A stretch of DNA of 64,000 nt from Xenoacremonium recifei (Eukaryota > Ascomycota > Sordariomycetes > Hypocreales > Nectriaceae). The notes below the pieces were generated by a model that ran no database searches, was not told the origin of the DNA, and saw only the letters and a program-made list of their open reading frames with translations. Positions 43,641 through 56,391 of the stretch are shown here, in pieces. The DNA lies in contig WOFQ01000001.1 of assembly GCA_012184525.1 (NCBI GenBank), positions 992,001 to 1,056,000 of the forward strand. Direction: 5' to 3'. Made by a program: the position numbers and the translations under genes. The stretch's first letter is position 1. Every line of letters starts with the position of its first letter.

Positions 43641-45304
43641 ATTGGGAATAGACGCGCGAGGCTCTTGACTGGGATGACAGGCCGTGGAAGGTGGATGCTG
43701 GTTGAGCGGGAAGAATCCTTGGCCGGTGCCTGTGTGTCGATGCCACAGAGGCAGAGTCAAGGTCGGACGATGGTGGGATGCTCTCGACGCGGCTCTTCGA
43801 GTACAGCGGCGACGTTGCGAGGAGCACAAAGACCGTTGGAAGAGCCGCATATATCGATCATGTATGTCTCGTTCCCTAGTCGAGGAATGTCTCAGGGCTG
43901 GCTCGACAACGCTGGGAGGTGCAGCGGTAGTGCTGCTAGGGACCGGCCAAAAGAGGCAATATCTCGTGGTAGAACGTGGGACAGGGAAGTTTTTGCTCTG
44001 TTGTGGACGGACCCACGCAGAGGGGCCGGTCTATGAGCACAGTGCGAGGGCGTCGAATGGAGATGGAGTCACTGGATGCGTCTAAGTGAGGCGGCGGAGA
44101 GAGAGAGTTGTCTCGAAAGCAGGCGGGAGGAGAGTTGAGACAACAACAATCGAGGGCATTTCACGACTAATCTGCGGCTCCTTCCGCCGTCATCGAAGCA
44201 TTGAGTGCTTCCCGAGAAAGGCAGGCACCTTGTGCGCGGAGTTCTCGCCGCGGTAGCACCTGCCCTGGTTCGGTGGCTCAATTTCCAGCCGCGAGGAAAG
44301 AGGTCAGGACGGTCACAGCAGGCCGAGCATGTCCACGTGATGGACCGGACGGCAGCCAATCAGCCAGCGGCGTCTCCACCGCGAGTGAGGGAATTGGCTG
44401 AAAACAGGCTGTCCGCTCCTGCGCAATGGAGACGGGCGGGGGCAGCGGCGCAAGAACGTGTTTTACCCACCTGGCGCGGAGCACGGTGCGAGGCTCTCAC
44501 TGTACGGGGCCATTGTGGAAGCAGGTACATGCGGTGGGATGAACCGCCGTCGGGTACCTGCCCAGCCCCCAGCGCGTTCTTGCTCCAGCGCTGCAGTGTC
44601 AGTGTTTGCCACTAGACGTAGAAGCTGCCCGCTGGTGGTGACGGCGACGCCCTCCCGTCCCGTCGCGCAGCGCAGCGCAGGCAGGAGCAAAGCAGCACCA
44701 GAAAAGAGGTACTTTCCCCGGCGGGCGACCGATCCATGGGATTGAAGGCAGGTACTTGCCTGACCGTACCTTCAGATTCGGTCTGCTCTATTCCGTACTC
44801 GCGTCGCCGGACAGTCACAGAAACCTTCTCCTTGCAAACAACAGATTCAGGTTCATCGTCTTACTCACTCGCCTCGCCTGCCCGAGCCCGTTCCATTCCC
44901 TCCGCACCCGCGCTCCAGCTCCCACAGAGCCCGAGCCTGCTCGCTCTTCCCACGCAATTTTTTTTTCCCATCAAGCCCGCTCCCCTCCTTCTTATTCCCC
45001 CCGCGCCGCCTCCGCCCTCCGTCTTCGGCCTCTTGATTCCCAGCCTGCGCCAGCGCATCGCCATTGTCCAGCAGCAGAACTTCCGGCCGCCGGAGCGCAC
45101 AGTCATACACTGTAGTAAGCAGCTCCGCGATACCGGCCTTGCGCCCGACTTGCGTCCGTCCTTCCTCCGTCTTCAGCGACTCCTCCCCTCCGAGTCCCAG
45201 CCGCATCGGACTCGGACTCGGCATCGGTGTCGGCGTCGGCCAGGACAACGACTTTGACTTCACAGTAGTGCTGTCGAGTCTCCAGGCTCGAACTCTCCTG
45301 CCGC

Positions 45305-47698
45305 ATGGATGGTTCATCAATCATAGCTGCCGGTGCTGCGGCATCGCTGAGCCCGACCTCGCCGGTCAGCTCTCGCCACGGCGGCTACGGCCACCACCAC
45401 GGCCACGGCGGTCCCAATGGCCAGAAGCGCAAGAGGAGCAGCGGCATGGTTGGACTCGAGAGCAGTCCCGGCAGCATGATCGACGATGATCACGGCGACC
45501 ACGAGAAGAAGCGCCAGCCCGGCGTCAAGCGCGCCTGCAATGAGTGCCGCCAACAAAAGGTGAGTCGAACCTCTTACCCTCTCGACCGAAGACCCTCCCG
45601 CTAACCGTTGTGCCTCAATGGCAAACAGCTCCGCTGCGATGTCGTCCAGGATCCCTTCCAGAGCTGCTCGCGGTGCAATCGCCTCAAGCTGGAGTGCAAG
45701 ATCGAGTCGAATTTCAAGCGCGTCGGCAAACGATCCAAGCACGCCGAGATGGAGAAGGAGATCGAGCGTCTGCGCCGTAACATTGCCCGCGCCCAGGCCC
45801 AGGGCTTTACACCCGAAGAACATGTTGACGACGATCTCAACTCGCCCATCGCGCAGCCGAACCCCTCCTACTCCCACACCCACACGCGGAATCCGTCGCT
45901 GATGGGCTCTGACGAGGCTGTCTCCTCTCTGCTACATCTCAAGCGGGGTGGCTCCTACAATTTGCCGCGCTTCACGCATGAGCTGGAGAATGTCCAGTTG
46001 ACTGAAGAAAATGTTACCAACCTATTCAACGAGTTCTTCGCCTTCTACCACCCTTTCTTGCCCTTCCTCAACCCCGCACAACTACCCGACACCTACTACC
46101 AGCAGCACCCATTACTATTCTGGACCATTGTGGCCATTGCTGCCCGGCGCTTCAGCCCGCAGAATGTTCCGAACCTGTTGAATAATCTCTCGGGTCCTTT
46201 GACGCGGTTGCTCTGGTCAACTATTGGCGAGGTTCCCAGTAATTACTACGTCGTCAAGGCCATGTGCTTGCTATGTACATGGCCCCTGCCCACGAGCACT
46301 ACGACATCAGATCCGACGCATATTCTGTGCGGCGTCATGATGAAGACGGCCACAGGCATTGGCCTTCACCGACCCAATCATATCCAGGACTTCTCTCGAG
46401 TCTCCGTGGAGCTGAACAAGGAGCAGCTCAGCGACCGCGTTACTACGTGGGCCGTGTGCAATATCGTGGCGCAATGTGTCGGCACTGGCTATGGGCAGCC
46501 GGCATCGACGCTGTACGATTGGACACTGGCCCTTCGACCTGGCGACGACACGGCCTACCAGCTCTCGCGTGAGCTAGAGGCGCGACTGCAGATCGAGAGG
46601 TTCTGTGACAAGGTCTCCAAGGAGATGTACAGTAACGCGAGCGATCCTCGAGGAGTTGCTGGTGACGAACATCGCGCCATGCTGATGAGAGTATACCGAA
46701 GAGACTATGGAGAGCTCCAGGCCTCGATTCTCTCCCAGCAGCTAGGACCAATTGTTAGTCTGCATCTAAGGGCCGCAGCTCTTCACCTCCGGCTGGCGGG
46801 CTTTTTCGACTCGAGCAAGACACCTGGTTACATGGACGACCTGATGGGTCTATGGCGAGCCGCCACCTGCTTCCTCGACGAGGTTCTCGAGGTAGACAAG
46901 GTGACGACGCCTCGCGAAACGGTGGGCGGAACGATTCTGCTCTATGCCACCAATTACATTCAGCAGATGCTCGTTGCTGCGGGATTCACACTCCTCAAGA
47001 TGATGAGATCCTTCTTCGCCAAGACGATTGACTTCCAGCGCGGCCGTAACCTCTTCCACCAGACCATCCAGGCCATCCGAGCCACCAGCGTTGTCAACAA
47101 CGACCTTCAATGGCGGCTCGCTGAGCTGATGGTGCAGATGTGGAATGGTGCGCGCCTGGACGGCAACCAGGCGTCGTTCAATAGTAGCGACGATGCTCCT
47201 ATCCAGATGGACGATAGCTTGCAGCTCAAGGTGCGGTGTCGCCACAGCATGAGTCTGGTGTTTGACTCGGTGTGGCGATGGAGAGAAGATTACCAGGCTA
47301 TTGGGCGCGGCAACTTGGACGGTAGGTTTCCCCTTTCTATTTGGTGTTTTGGATGAACTCGTTTCCTTAATTGGAACTGTACTGATGTGAATTTCCTAGT
47401 TACAGCCAAGCAGCCGACGAACCCAGACTCAGCAAACGAGTCGTCAGCATCTTCAACGCATCTAGATGCCACGCTGATGAACCATGGCTTGGCCACCTCA
47501 ACCATTCTCGCCGGTGCCAACGGCGCCCTAACGCCTGGCGCAACCGGCTTGTCCGCTCCCTCGACGACAGCTAACAGTATGATGGGCGGCATGACCTACG
47601 GCGACGCCGGCTACGATTTCTTTGATCCTCAGCACTGGATGCTGGACGGCCTCGTCGACTTCAACTACTCGTTCGTCCCGCCTCTGGAGGGCGCCTAG
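45305..47698 (+). CDS. Zn(II)2Cys6 transcription factor, War1-like
   Basis: Nuclear regulator of the Leu3/War1/PrtT-like group; yeast War1 controls weak-acid stress efflux. Model: join(45305..45559, 45629..47321, 47400..47698), 748 residues. After a His/Gly-rich N-terminus and a basic stretch (KKRQPGVKR), the zinc cluster runs from Cys78 to Cys108 (CNECRQQK|LRC...CSRC...LEC). It is cut by the first intron exactly between QQK and LRC, a place where many fungal clusters are split. The conserved IESNFKRVGKRSKHAEMEKEIERLRR linker follows and forms a coiled coil. The middle domain has FFAFYHPFLPFLNP and GIGLHRPNH. The acidic, aromatic C-terminus (YDFFDPQHWMLDGLVDFNYSF) looks like an activation domain. 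War1 assignment rests on the zinc cluster and linker. A long pyrimidine-rich leader precedes it. Confidence 0.85.
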
Positions 47699-48400
47699 GA
47701 AGCGACCTCAGATGATCGGGCCATAGACGGGTCCTATAAAGGAGAGTCCGCGATGACCATGTCGGGGGGCCTCCATTCACATTATCACCAGGAATGAAGA
47801 CTCATCAATCAGTAAGACCAAATCCAGCCAGAGAGACACATTGTCATCTCTTGTTCTTGTTAACCCCTTGTTGTTTCTTTGATATATGCAGACGTTGCTG
47901 GGATTTTCGAGAGATCCCGCCTGGGGATGTAATCTTGCTTCTGCTATACCTTCTTGACTCTGGGCTTTTTTGGGTCTTATATCCTCATAGGCGGGTTTCG
48001 GGCGGGATGGGAAAAGATGGAAAACAAAACGTTGAGAGATGTGTATATTCGGCACGATGAGATGCGAAATGCTTAATTACGCCTAGGAGGCTGCGTTGCT
48101 TTATTAGTCCTGCGTTCCTGAAGTTGTGTCTCCTATCCTGCTTTTGCTTTGATCTTAGGAGAGAAGACTAGGCTTTGACCCTCCTGTGAAGCCAAATAGA
48201 GAATTATCATAGAAATCACACAAGTATACGATCCTTACCATCTCACCGTCATCAACACCGCCCTTCTAGGGCATCACTCACTCACTCATCGCCTGATCCC
48301 CCGAGGCTTCGCCCATACTCCGGCCCGGACAACCAGCCTCAGCCGCAAGCTCTGCCACGCGCAGCAATAATGCCACGCATCATCGACTCACCGTCGGACC
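47699..48400. other. 3' flank of the War1-like gene
   Basis: Probable 3' untranslated sequence, AT-richer than the gene, with no supported feature. Confidence 0.4.
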
Positions 48401-51400
48401 GACATTGCGCGAGGGGCTTTCCTGCTGCTGCTGTTCGTCGAAGGATCGCCCGTCCGCGTCTAAGCTGGTGATACGTGTGCAGCGGAGCAGGGGTGTGGGC
48501 GGCTACGGACATGCGGCGCTTGCGCGTGCGGAATGGCTGCGCGATGTATCTATACGGGTGCCAGCATTCACGCTTGAGATTGACAATCGATGGTCATGTT
48601 GTTGTTGGTTTGGGAGTTGGAACATCGGACGATCGGTCGTCGCGGCGCGTCTACGACCAGTGTCGTTCTGCGGCGGGAAGCGCGTGCGACGCTGCGGCAT
48701 GGCGATCGCCTAGCAGACGCACGAAAGGCCGCCATCGCGAGACCCGATATTGCTGATGTTGTTAGTCGGTGTTGTTTCTGGGCTGCAGCCTCGGTAGTTT
48801 CGCGTCTCAAGCCTCTGGTTCGTCGCGGCTATTCTGCGTGGCCTGCGTAGGCGCCCATGAAACAGTCAATCACAGCAGCTTAGACGCCCGAGGGAAGTGT
48901 TGTTGGTTGAAGTGCATCATGCAGGGCGGCGGCGTGAAGACGCTGCCGCTCGGGAAGGATGTAATGTCGGTATCATCTGCACAACATCGTGGTTGTTGGT
49001 CTGCACGTTGAGTGTCGCGGATCTGTAACTCGGCATTTGGGGGAAAGGGGGGTGGTTGAAGCGATGTCGCTTGGGGGCGCGTTTGTCGTGCAGGAGGATC
49101 TCGCGATGTTGGCTTCACGAAGATGGAGGTAGGGTGTATCGATGGGCTCCTGAAGATTATCATCCCGATGACGAATGGCGAGTGACGATCGAGTCTCCTT
49201 TAGACGAGAGTGTCTGAAGAACCGTTAGCAGCACCACAACCGCCGGCCGCCATTCTGTTGAGTGCGAGCAGATACACCGACACTTGTCCTCACTCGCGAC
49301 GCAACCAACACTCACTGTTCGTCCAAGTCCTTTGTAGCCACGTCGCGGCGCCTAGACGCAGCACAGAATGCAGCCACGGACAAACCCGCGGCAATTCCTG
49401 CCAGCCGTCACCATCGATCGCTGTCCTCTATTGTCACGACCAACAGTCTCGTCGAGGTCGCCCAGAACTCGGCTGTCTCTCGCGGGAAACGGTAAAGAGA
49501 CACGATCTGTTGGTTCTGTCACTCCTCCCGGCCGATGCAAGGGCACATCAACGACGTTGGGCGCTACAACCGCGAATCTGCTGCCCGCTCCCCCCTTCTC
49601 CAACGAGCGAGGGACACGTCGAAAGAAGCTTTGCAGAAGGCGTCTCGAACCAACGCCGACGCGACGGTGCTGCAAGGGAGAGCGGTTGAGGCGTGATGGG
49701 TTGGGTTGTAGATTCGCTGAAGACGGACGAGTTGGCTTGAAAGGACTGACTGTTGGTCGCAAGGAGGGAAACGGGAGAGCGATCGACTGGAGGAGCGGGA
49801 GAGGCCCGTGCCGGGCATTTGCTGGTGATGGACAGATACAACACAAGAGGCATACTTGCTGAAGACATCGTCGATGATGCTATCGTCGTCAAGGCATCGA
49901 ATATGCCTACCGGAGGTTTGTGGCCGCCGACGGGCCGGAGTTGAGGTCTAAGCCGGGGGTCGCATTTGTGGCCCGTCTAGGCCACGCCGCAAGGCCCGGC
50001 ATCACCAAGAAGCAAACCACAGCAATGGTATAAGCGCTCTGCAACGGGAGCTTTGCAACATCGGCTCTGAGCCTCGCGAGGCGTTCTCCAAAGTACCTCG
50101 CCTACAATGACGAAGACTGTCGGCGAGGAGACGTCGCCCGTCATGGGACCAGGCCGAGGAGCACGCACGCACGCACGCACGCAACATCCCCCCCTTCCAC
50201 AGATACCAGTCTCAGGTCTCGGGTCTCGGGGTCTCTGACCTCTTGGCCCTCGGTGGCGTATCGTTCCGCATGCCTATTGTCTAACTTACTCCGGAGCGAA
50301 CAATAGCAACCTCAATTAGCCCAAGCCTCCAAAGTGTCTTGTTTAGCCTGGCTTGAATAAGGCTTGCCTAGTCGCTGCTGAAAAAAAAACCACCGATCCC
50401 CGGAGCCGCAGTGCACTGGATACCTGCTACAGAGCAGAAGCCCTTAGATAACGCTTTCTGCATGGTATGATCGGGAGGCTGCTCGGCAGGATGAGGGGGA
50501 ATGGAGCTGACAGCCTGACATACGTCGGCAGTGCGCACAGGCGAGGAACCAACAGCTAGCTCTTCGGATATGAAAGCCGTTGTCGATCTGGACTGAGATG
50601 CTATGTCGACCACGATGGTTCTGGGCCAGGCTGTCCCAGTGTATTCCGTAATCGTCTGTAAGGGACTCGCAGGCCCTATGATCCGCTAAGGCTCCTCAGT
50701 GAAACAGGGCCATTGTCCTCACTGCGGGAGCATTCTAGCAGAAAGGACCTGCTCATCATCGATTACTTATTGCACTTCATCCCTCCCAGGTCCCTCTATG
50801 CGAGAAGGAAGTGGTGTGGTATATGACAGCTCGGACGAGGAACCTGACATCGTGTGTGTGAGTAGCACATCCTCGATGCGTCGGGCGGTCTTTTCAGGAG
50901 GAGGACAGCCGGCCAGCTAGTCACCCACCCAAAGGTCCCCAGCCTAAAATCGATGTTTCTTCGGGCCCCGTGTCCCTGCAAATCTGATTCACATCTGCCA
51001 CGGTCCCTGTGGAGAGGCGACTGGGGAGTCGGGATCACATTCGCTTGATTGCGTCTTTCGATGGGGAGACCGAGTGTAAGAATCATGACAAAGACTCCAT
51101 ACTGGCCCCTTCCATCTCTCTAAGTACAGAAACAGCAATGAATAAGAAGTGAATAACAGCATTGCTAAGAAACACGCCAAAGGGGAAAGGATTCTGTATG
51201 GGCACAATTGCTAGGGGATCGCTGTCAATGTCGACGAACGACGTGTATCAATAGGCTATTGGAGACAATAGCCGTGAGAATAATTACGTGCCCCATAATG
51301 AGTATCAGTGAGATGAAGGGAAGCATCTCCAGAACGCCATTGGAGAGCTGCCCGGCGTCAATTACAGTACATGCCCACTCGCACGTAGTGCTGTCTGAGG

Positions 51401-54400
51401 TGTCAACCGAGAGCAGAAGAAAATACCAGTGGAGAATGAAATGGTCAAGTCCACAGCAAGTGAAGGACGGATCGCCGTCGTTCCCGAGGAGGGACAGTTG
51501 ACCGAGTCTGTATGTGCCCACCCACACTGGCGTCAGTGCATAGCATAGTACAGTAGCAGCAAGCTATTGTTCGGGATACCCGAACTGGAGCGTATTCGTC
51601 GAGCATACGAGAGCAGACGCCGGTCTAGCCAGTCTGCTCACGGACTAGAGGCTGGATGGTGGTGAGGAGGAGGAGGAGGCGGGGAAGTGAGCTCGAGCCA
51701 CAGAGAGAGCTGTGGTGAAGCTTCAATGAGACAAGTGCGGTGCTGGAACGCTCACCGTCCTCCAATGTCTTACGGCTCAACGGGCGTGACTCAAGCGTTC
51801 TCCTGTGAGTGCCCGTTAGGGAGCAGGACCGGACTGGACTGTCTGCCCTCTCTCCCTAGCATGGGAGTACCGGTGATCCTTGCTTCTGACCGGGTGGGGA
51901 CGTGTGGTGGCGCCGGATGTTCAGTGCTGGAGTGTCCTGCACAGGATTAAATGACTACAGAGTATAACGCATCGGCGTGGCTTGGGGGCGGGCTCGGGGC
52001 GCAGAAGAGACTCAGACAGAGAGGCCGGCCGTAGAGATTGGCGTCGGACGGGGTTGTCCCTTGAAAATGATCGACCGACAGGAAAAGGCGGAGGGGCCAT
52101 CCTTCGGCCAGACTCTTCCTTGAATGGCTAACAAGGCTGATTCTCCAGGTCGCAAAAGAAGCAGCTCAGAGTGGGCTCCCCTGCTTTCCCTGCCGACTCG
52201 AGGGCCAGCAGACGCCGTGAATAGCTTCTCCTGCGTCGGCAGATCGCGAACATCAGTCATCACGACCGCGGACCCTTTGCGGACCGCGTTGCTGCTTACA
52301 CATCTGCTGCTTAGGTTCCTTTGCAATCCTCGACGTGGCCGAGCCGAGGGAGCGCACCACCATGTAGCCATTCCTGTACGGGGGGTGGGAATTCGTCTCC
52401 TCCTTCGTGCCTGGGGCTCGACAATCAAACGTACGAGAGTGTGACTGCGACTGGGCCGGCTGATCACACACGTCCCGAGAATTCGGTAGCGGTCAATTTG
52501 CATGAGTGCCCAACACGACTCAGGGGTGGGAAACCGACACGGATGCTGTTGCCGGTAACCTGTGAGAAGGTCGCGATGCTCTCAACCGCCGCGTCTAAGA
52601 ATGCACCTTGCCAACAACGCGGCTGAGCTCCCTGAACGGGCGTGGTGATGTTGTATGCGGCCGTGGAGATATGCGACCTGGGCGCTTATATGTGAACGCT
52701 CGACGGCTTAGGGCCCGCGGGCTGGTGGACGGGTACTGCAGTTGGCCGGGTCCAGGCAAAGATGGCGCGGCCATCGAGCCAGTGCCCGTCCGTCGAGCGG
52801 GAAGCAAGCAGGCAGAAAACGGCGACTTGCATGGCCGAAAGTGACCTGCTGGTTGCTGGTGGTGGAGGGAGGGGTCTGGAGCCTAGGGGGTCATGCTTCG
52901 TTTGCCTGCAAGAGGAGCAGACACTGGGCAGAGAAGCCCGTATAGTTCCAGCCTCAGCCTCACGAAACCCGTCCTGGGTCCCGATAGTGGCCACGCTTTG
53001 ACGGCAGAGTGCCAACAGGCCCCGCGAGGCGATGAAGTGGCACAGCGAGCGCAGGGCTGCGCTGTTTCACCACGAGAGATGGGACCTCGTCGGAGGATCT
53101 GCAGGAACGCTCGTTCACCCCAGATCTATCTGTCGGCCGAGAAGGAGTTCTCGCTGATGCTGGCAAGGACCTGTGATGGCAGCAGACGGCTGACGGCAAG
53201 CAAACGGGGGTGGGAGCGCCATCATCGTGGGGTTCGTACGAAGGATCGCGGCACTTGGGGCCTTGTTGGTGCGATCCGTGTCTCCAGGATGGAATCAGCC
53301 AAAGATCAGAGGATCATCGGTCGAGGACAGCAACGACGAGCGAGAGAGAGGGGAGGGGGGGTCAGGGGAGCAGGGAAGCTAAGCCCCGGGGCAGGATCGT
53401 GAAGGGCCGCTGCCAACGGGGGGGCTAGGAGCCGTTGTTTGTCTTTGTGTCTGTGCTAGTGACGTGCAGCAGCAGTAGCAGTGTAGCGTGCGAGCTCCAG
53501 GCCATCTCGAGCGAGGATGGACCATCGGCCTAGATGGACAAAAGAGGACGTCGATAAAGCCGTCGGCGGGAGTGTTCCATCTGGGAACCTCGTAAAGGAG
53601 GGGGAAGGGGAGGGAGGGGGGCGTATGCAGCGGTGTGTTGGCCAACGAGAGCCATGTTCGCTTAGAGACCCGGCCGTGTCCAATGGCAGCCATCTTGACA
53701 GCGCGTAAACGCGCGCGTAGCCTTACCACAACTGGTATAGATCGCACCGGAGCGAGCGCCTATTGGTCCGCGGATGCCGTTGAAGGGGGAGGCGTGTGCT
53801 CGGACTCGCCAATCACAGCGTCTCAGCCCCTGCTAGCGCGTCCCGGCAGTTCGGTAACGCCAAGCCACGCCATGTGGGACGCTCTGCCGTGACTGGCTGG
53901 ATTCGGGGCGCCATTCTCGCAAGGCCATTCAGCCCCTTGTCAAGTCGACGCCGTTTTTTCTCTCATCCGCTCGCTCTTCGCTTTGGCTTTCGCCGGTCGA
54001 ACGCTGCTCTTCGGGCACTGTACGGATCGCGTTCTTTTGCGAGAGGTCGCGCATCCCTACCCGTTTCGTCCGCGCTCAACGCGTCCTTGTGGCTTCTCCT
54101 AGGGCGGGCGTCCGCTCGCTGCGGAAGCGGAAGCCGTTCGCTGATGCCCGCGCTCCGTCGGCTGTCAGGGGGCGCCATCCAGGGTTGCAAAGGAATGGGC
54201 CGGCTAGGGGCAGGCCAGGCCAAGCCAGGCCAGCGCAAGCTCCCCCTCGCAAAAGTCGACTTCTGCTGCGCATCCAGAACGGAGTCGTTGCTGCTACTGC
54301 TCCCTCCGCCCTCCCCGTTCACGACGCTGCCTTGCCATCTCAGTCGTCCATCGTTGCTCGTGGCCCGATACAGCTGTGACAACGGGGCCGCACAATGCCT

Positions 54401-56391
54401 CAGACGGCGACGGGGATTGTCCTTGGGGGCGTTAGTCTTTGGTGTCAAGCCTGGTCTCGAGCTTGTTTCTGCACCTAAGCCCCCTCCCTCCCCCCTCAGC
54501 AGCCCCTGTCCTATTCGAGATTATGGCGTCTCTTCGTCGCAGCCCTCCTCCGCTCGCATCCCAGCTCGATCCGAACGTCACTGACGCACTTTTTGTTGCC
54601 GATCTCATGAGATCGATGGACGCCTGCCGGCCCGCCACCAAATCTCCCGCTCGCCGTCGCTTTCGCCGTTGAGCTCGAGTCCCTCCCCCACGAGATCGCT
54701 CAGCTCCAGCTCCCTCCTCCGGCGAGCCCTGCCAGCGCAACAGCCTCCATGGGCCGTCATGGCGCATGCGTGGTTCGGCTTCGCACGCCTCTCTCATGTC
54801 TTCCCACATCGCCCGAAATCCTGTCGTTCTTCTCCTCCACAGGCCCTGGCGCAATCCCCACCTTGCCGCGTTCCCCATGGCTGCTCTGCTCTCCCCTGAA
54901 CCCGGTCGACTTCCTCCAGCTCCAGCTTGGGCCTCTGCACACTGGTCCTTCTGCTAATGGTTCTGCTGCCATCCAGCTCAGCCTAGCCCAGGCCGGTTGA
55001 GGTCCAGGCCGCCCCTACCGCGTCGCATCCTCGAGGCAAGCCATGCTTTCTTGCTGCTCTTCCGGGCTATCCTCTGTCCCCATCTGGATAGGCAGTTCTT
55101 CTGGTGAGATTCGTGGAACATGTCTAACTTAGTTCTGGCCCCCCTCCGATCTCTCTGCTCATCACCTCAGGCAGTTGGCAAGCCCAATGACGGCAAATGG
55201 GATAACCTCCGGAGTGAGTCTCGGGCCATATCCGTTGCAAGCCCTCTTCGGCACACGCCCCAGCAGGTCCGGCTTGGTTGCTTCCCCCATGGAGATCATT
55301 AGACATGTGTATTTCCCAGACCCGAGATTCCGCACGGAGTAGATTGCCACGTCCAGGCAGGATGATGAAGAATCGTGAGAAACAGGCCCTTTGCTAGTCC
55401 TGGCCTTGTCGACTTCCCTGGCAGCGAGAAGTCTCGTGGAGCCAGCCAGGCCACAGCCTCATCGATATGCTGGTTGAGCTTCGTCTCAGGCCGTCAATGT
55501 GGCCGCAGTTTGGGCGACCCGGAGGCGGCAGTTCAGTTTCAACAGACCTCGTGGAAACTTCCGCTTTCTGTCCGTCCTCCATATGTCACTCCCGATGAAG
55601 ACATCCATCCATCTGATTCTCTCTCACTCTCTCCATACATACCTCCCACGCCCACTCACACTCAACTCACACACCCACACGCCCAGTCCGAGCCTGCCTC
55701 CACTGGCACGCACCCCCCTCCTCCGGCCTAGTGTTAGGTTGCTGCTATTCCCTGCTCATCTGAGAAGAACAAGACACCTCGGCGGCTATCTATGCACGAC
55801 AGTTCAAGCACCTTGCCCGGCGTGCGCCTGAGCAGCGAGCATGGCGTACCTGGGGCTCAGTCCACCCCCCGACCGGGGTCCCTCCTCGCTGCTGCAGAGC
55901 ATCCTGGACCTGCTAATATCGATACCCTCCAGGAAGTCCAGGTACTTCTTTTCGCGGCATGCGACGTCGAGAAACGCTCGGTTGATCTCCTGCACTCCAC
56001 TGCTCTTCACCTCCAACCGCCTTCTATACAAAGAGGCCAGGCCAGCAGTGTGTCCCCGCAAGGCTCTTCTCAACTTTGTTTGTCTTGTTCCCCTTCCCCC
56101 CCGGGCTGGCCTTGGACTCTCGACCTCCTGTCCATAAATGCGGCCAGAAAGGCTGATTTCCTGTTTCCTTTCTTCTTCTCCATCTGCCTCGTCGTCTCTT
56201 GTCCCACTGTCCGGTCGTGTCTTCTTTAACATAAATGTCCCGGCTCGAGACACAGTTTCCATCCGCTGCCACAACATCAACAAGTGTCAACACAACATAA
56301 CATAACACAACCGCTCTTCCTCTTCTCGTACCCACTCAACCAAAAGACAGTCTTGGACTTGAAGTGTCCAAGAATTTGCTTTAATACCCAC
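48401..56391. other. GC-rich 8-kb gene desert and long leader of the downstream regulator
   Basis: I find no supportable coding gene on either strand over about 8 kb. Open frames are common because stop codons are rare in this GC-rich sequence. They occur in several frames at once (for example 49352-49862 on both strands and 53796-54584), lack recognised domains, and have composition of chance frames rich in Arg, Ser, Gly and Cys. The last 2 kb (about 54400-56390) is strongly C/T-rich with many short upstream ATG frames, as in long fungal 5' leaders. A short ACGC tandem repeat lies at about 50161-50182, and a GGA/GAGGA-rich run at about 51660-51684. The stretch may hold a long promoter, leader introns or noncoding RNA. 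Confidence 0.5.
50161..50182. repeat. ACGC tetranucleotide microsatellite
   Basis: About five perfect ACGC units inside the gene desert. Nothing indicates a function. Confidence 0.85.

Larger units (their letters stand above)
42443..45304. promoter_or_regulatory. intergenic region between the aldehyde dehydrogenase and War1-like genes
   Basis: About 2.9 kb between divergent genes. It holds the inverted/direct repeat at 42958-43213, a doubtful small gene at 43297-43640, and a pyrimidine-rich leader to the War1-like gene from about 44740. Other open frames on both strands (for example 43458-44036 and 44205-44615) lack any recognisable domain. Confidence 0.45.

Noticed and set aside
43458..44085. 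Plus-strand frames of 192 and 133 codons
   Set aside because: They overlap each other and an opposite-strand frame, with Arg/Gly/Cys-rich chance composition and no domain.
49352..49862. Fully overlapping 164-codon frames on both strands
   Set aside because: Both strands are open because stops are rare in GC-rich sequence; neither has a domain or conserved look.
50161..50182. ACGC repeat considered as a regulatory or recombination signal
   Set aside because: A simple microsatellite of about five units; nothing around it suggests a function.
53796..54584. 262-codon plus-strand frame in the desert
   Set aside because: Starts with GTG rather than ATG, is rich in Arg/Ser/Leu/Pro, has no domain, and lies in the leader-like region.
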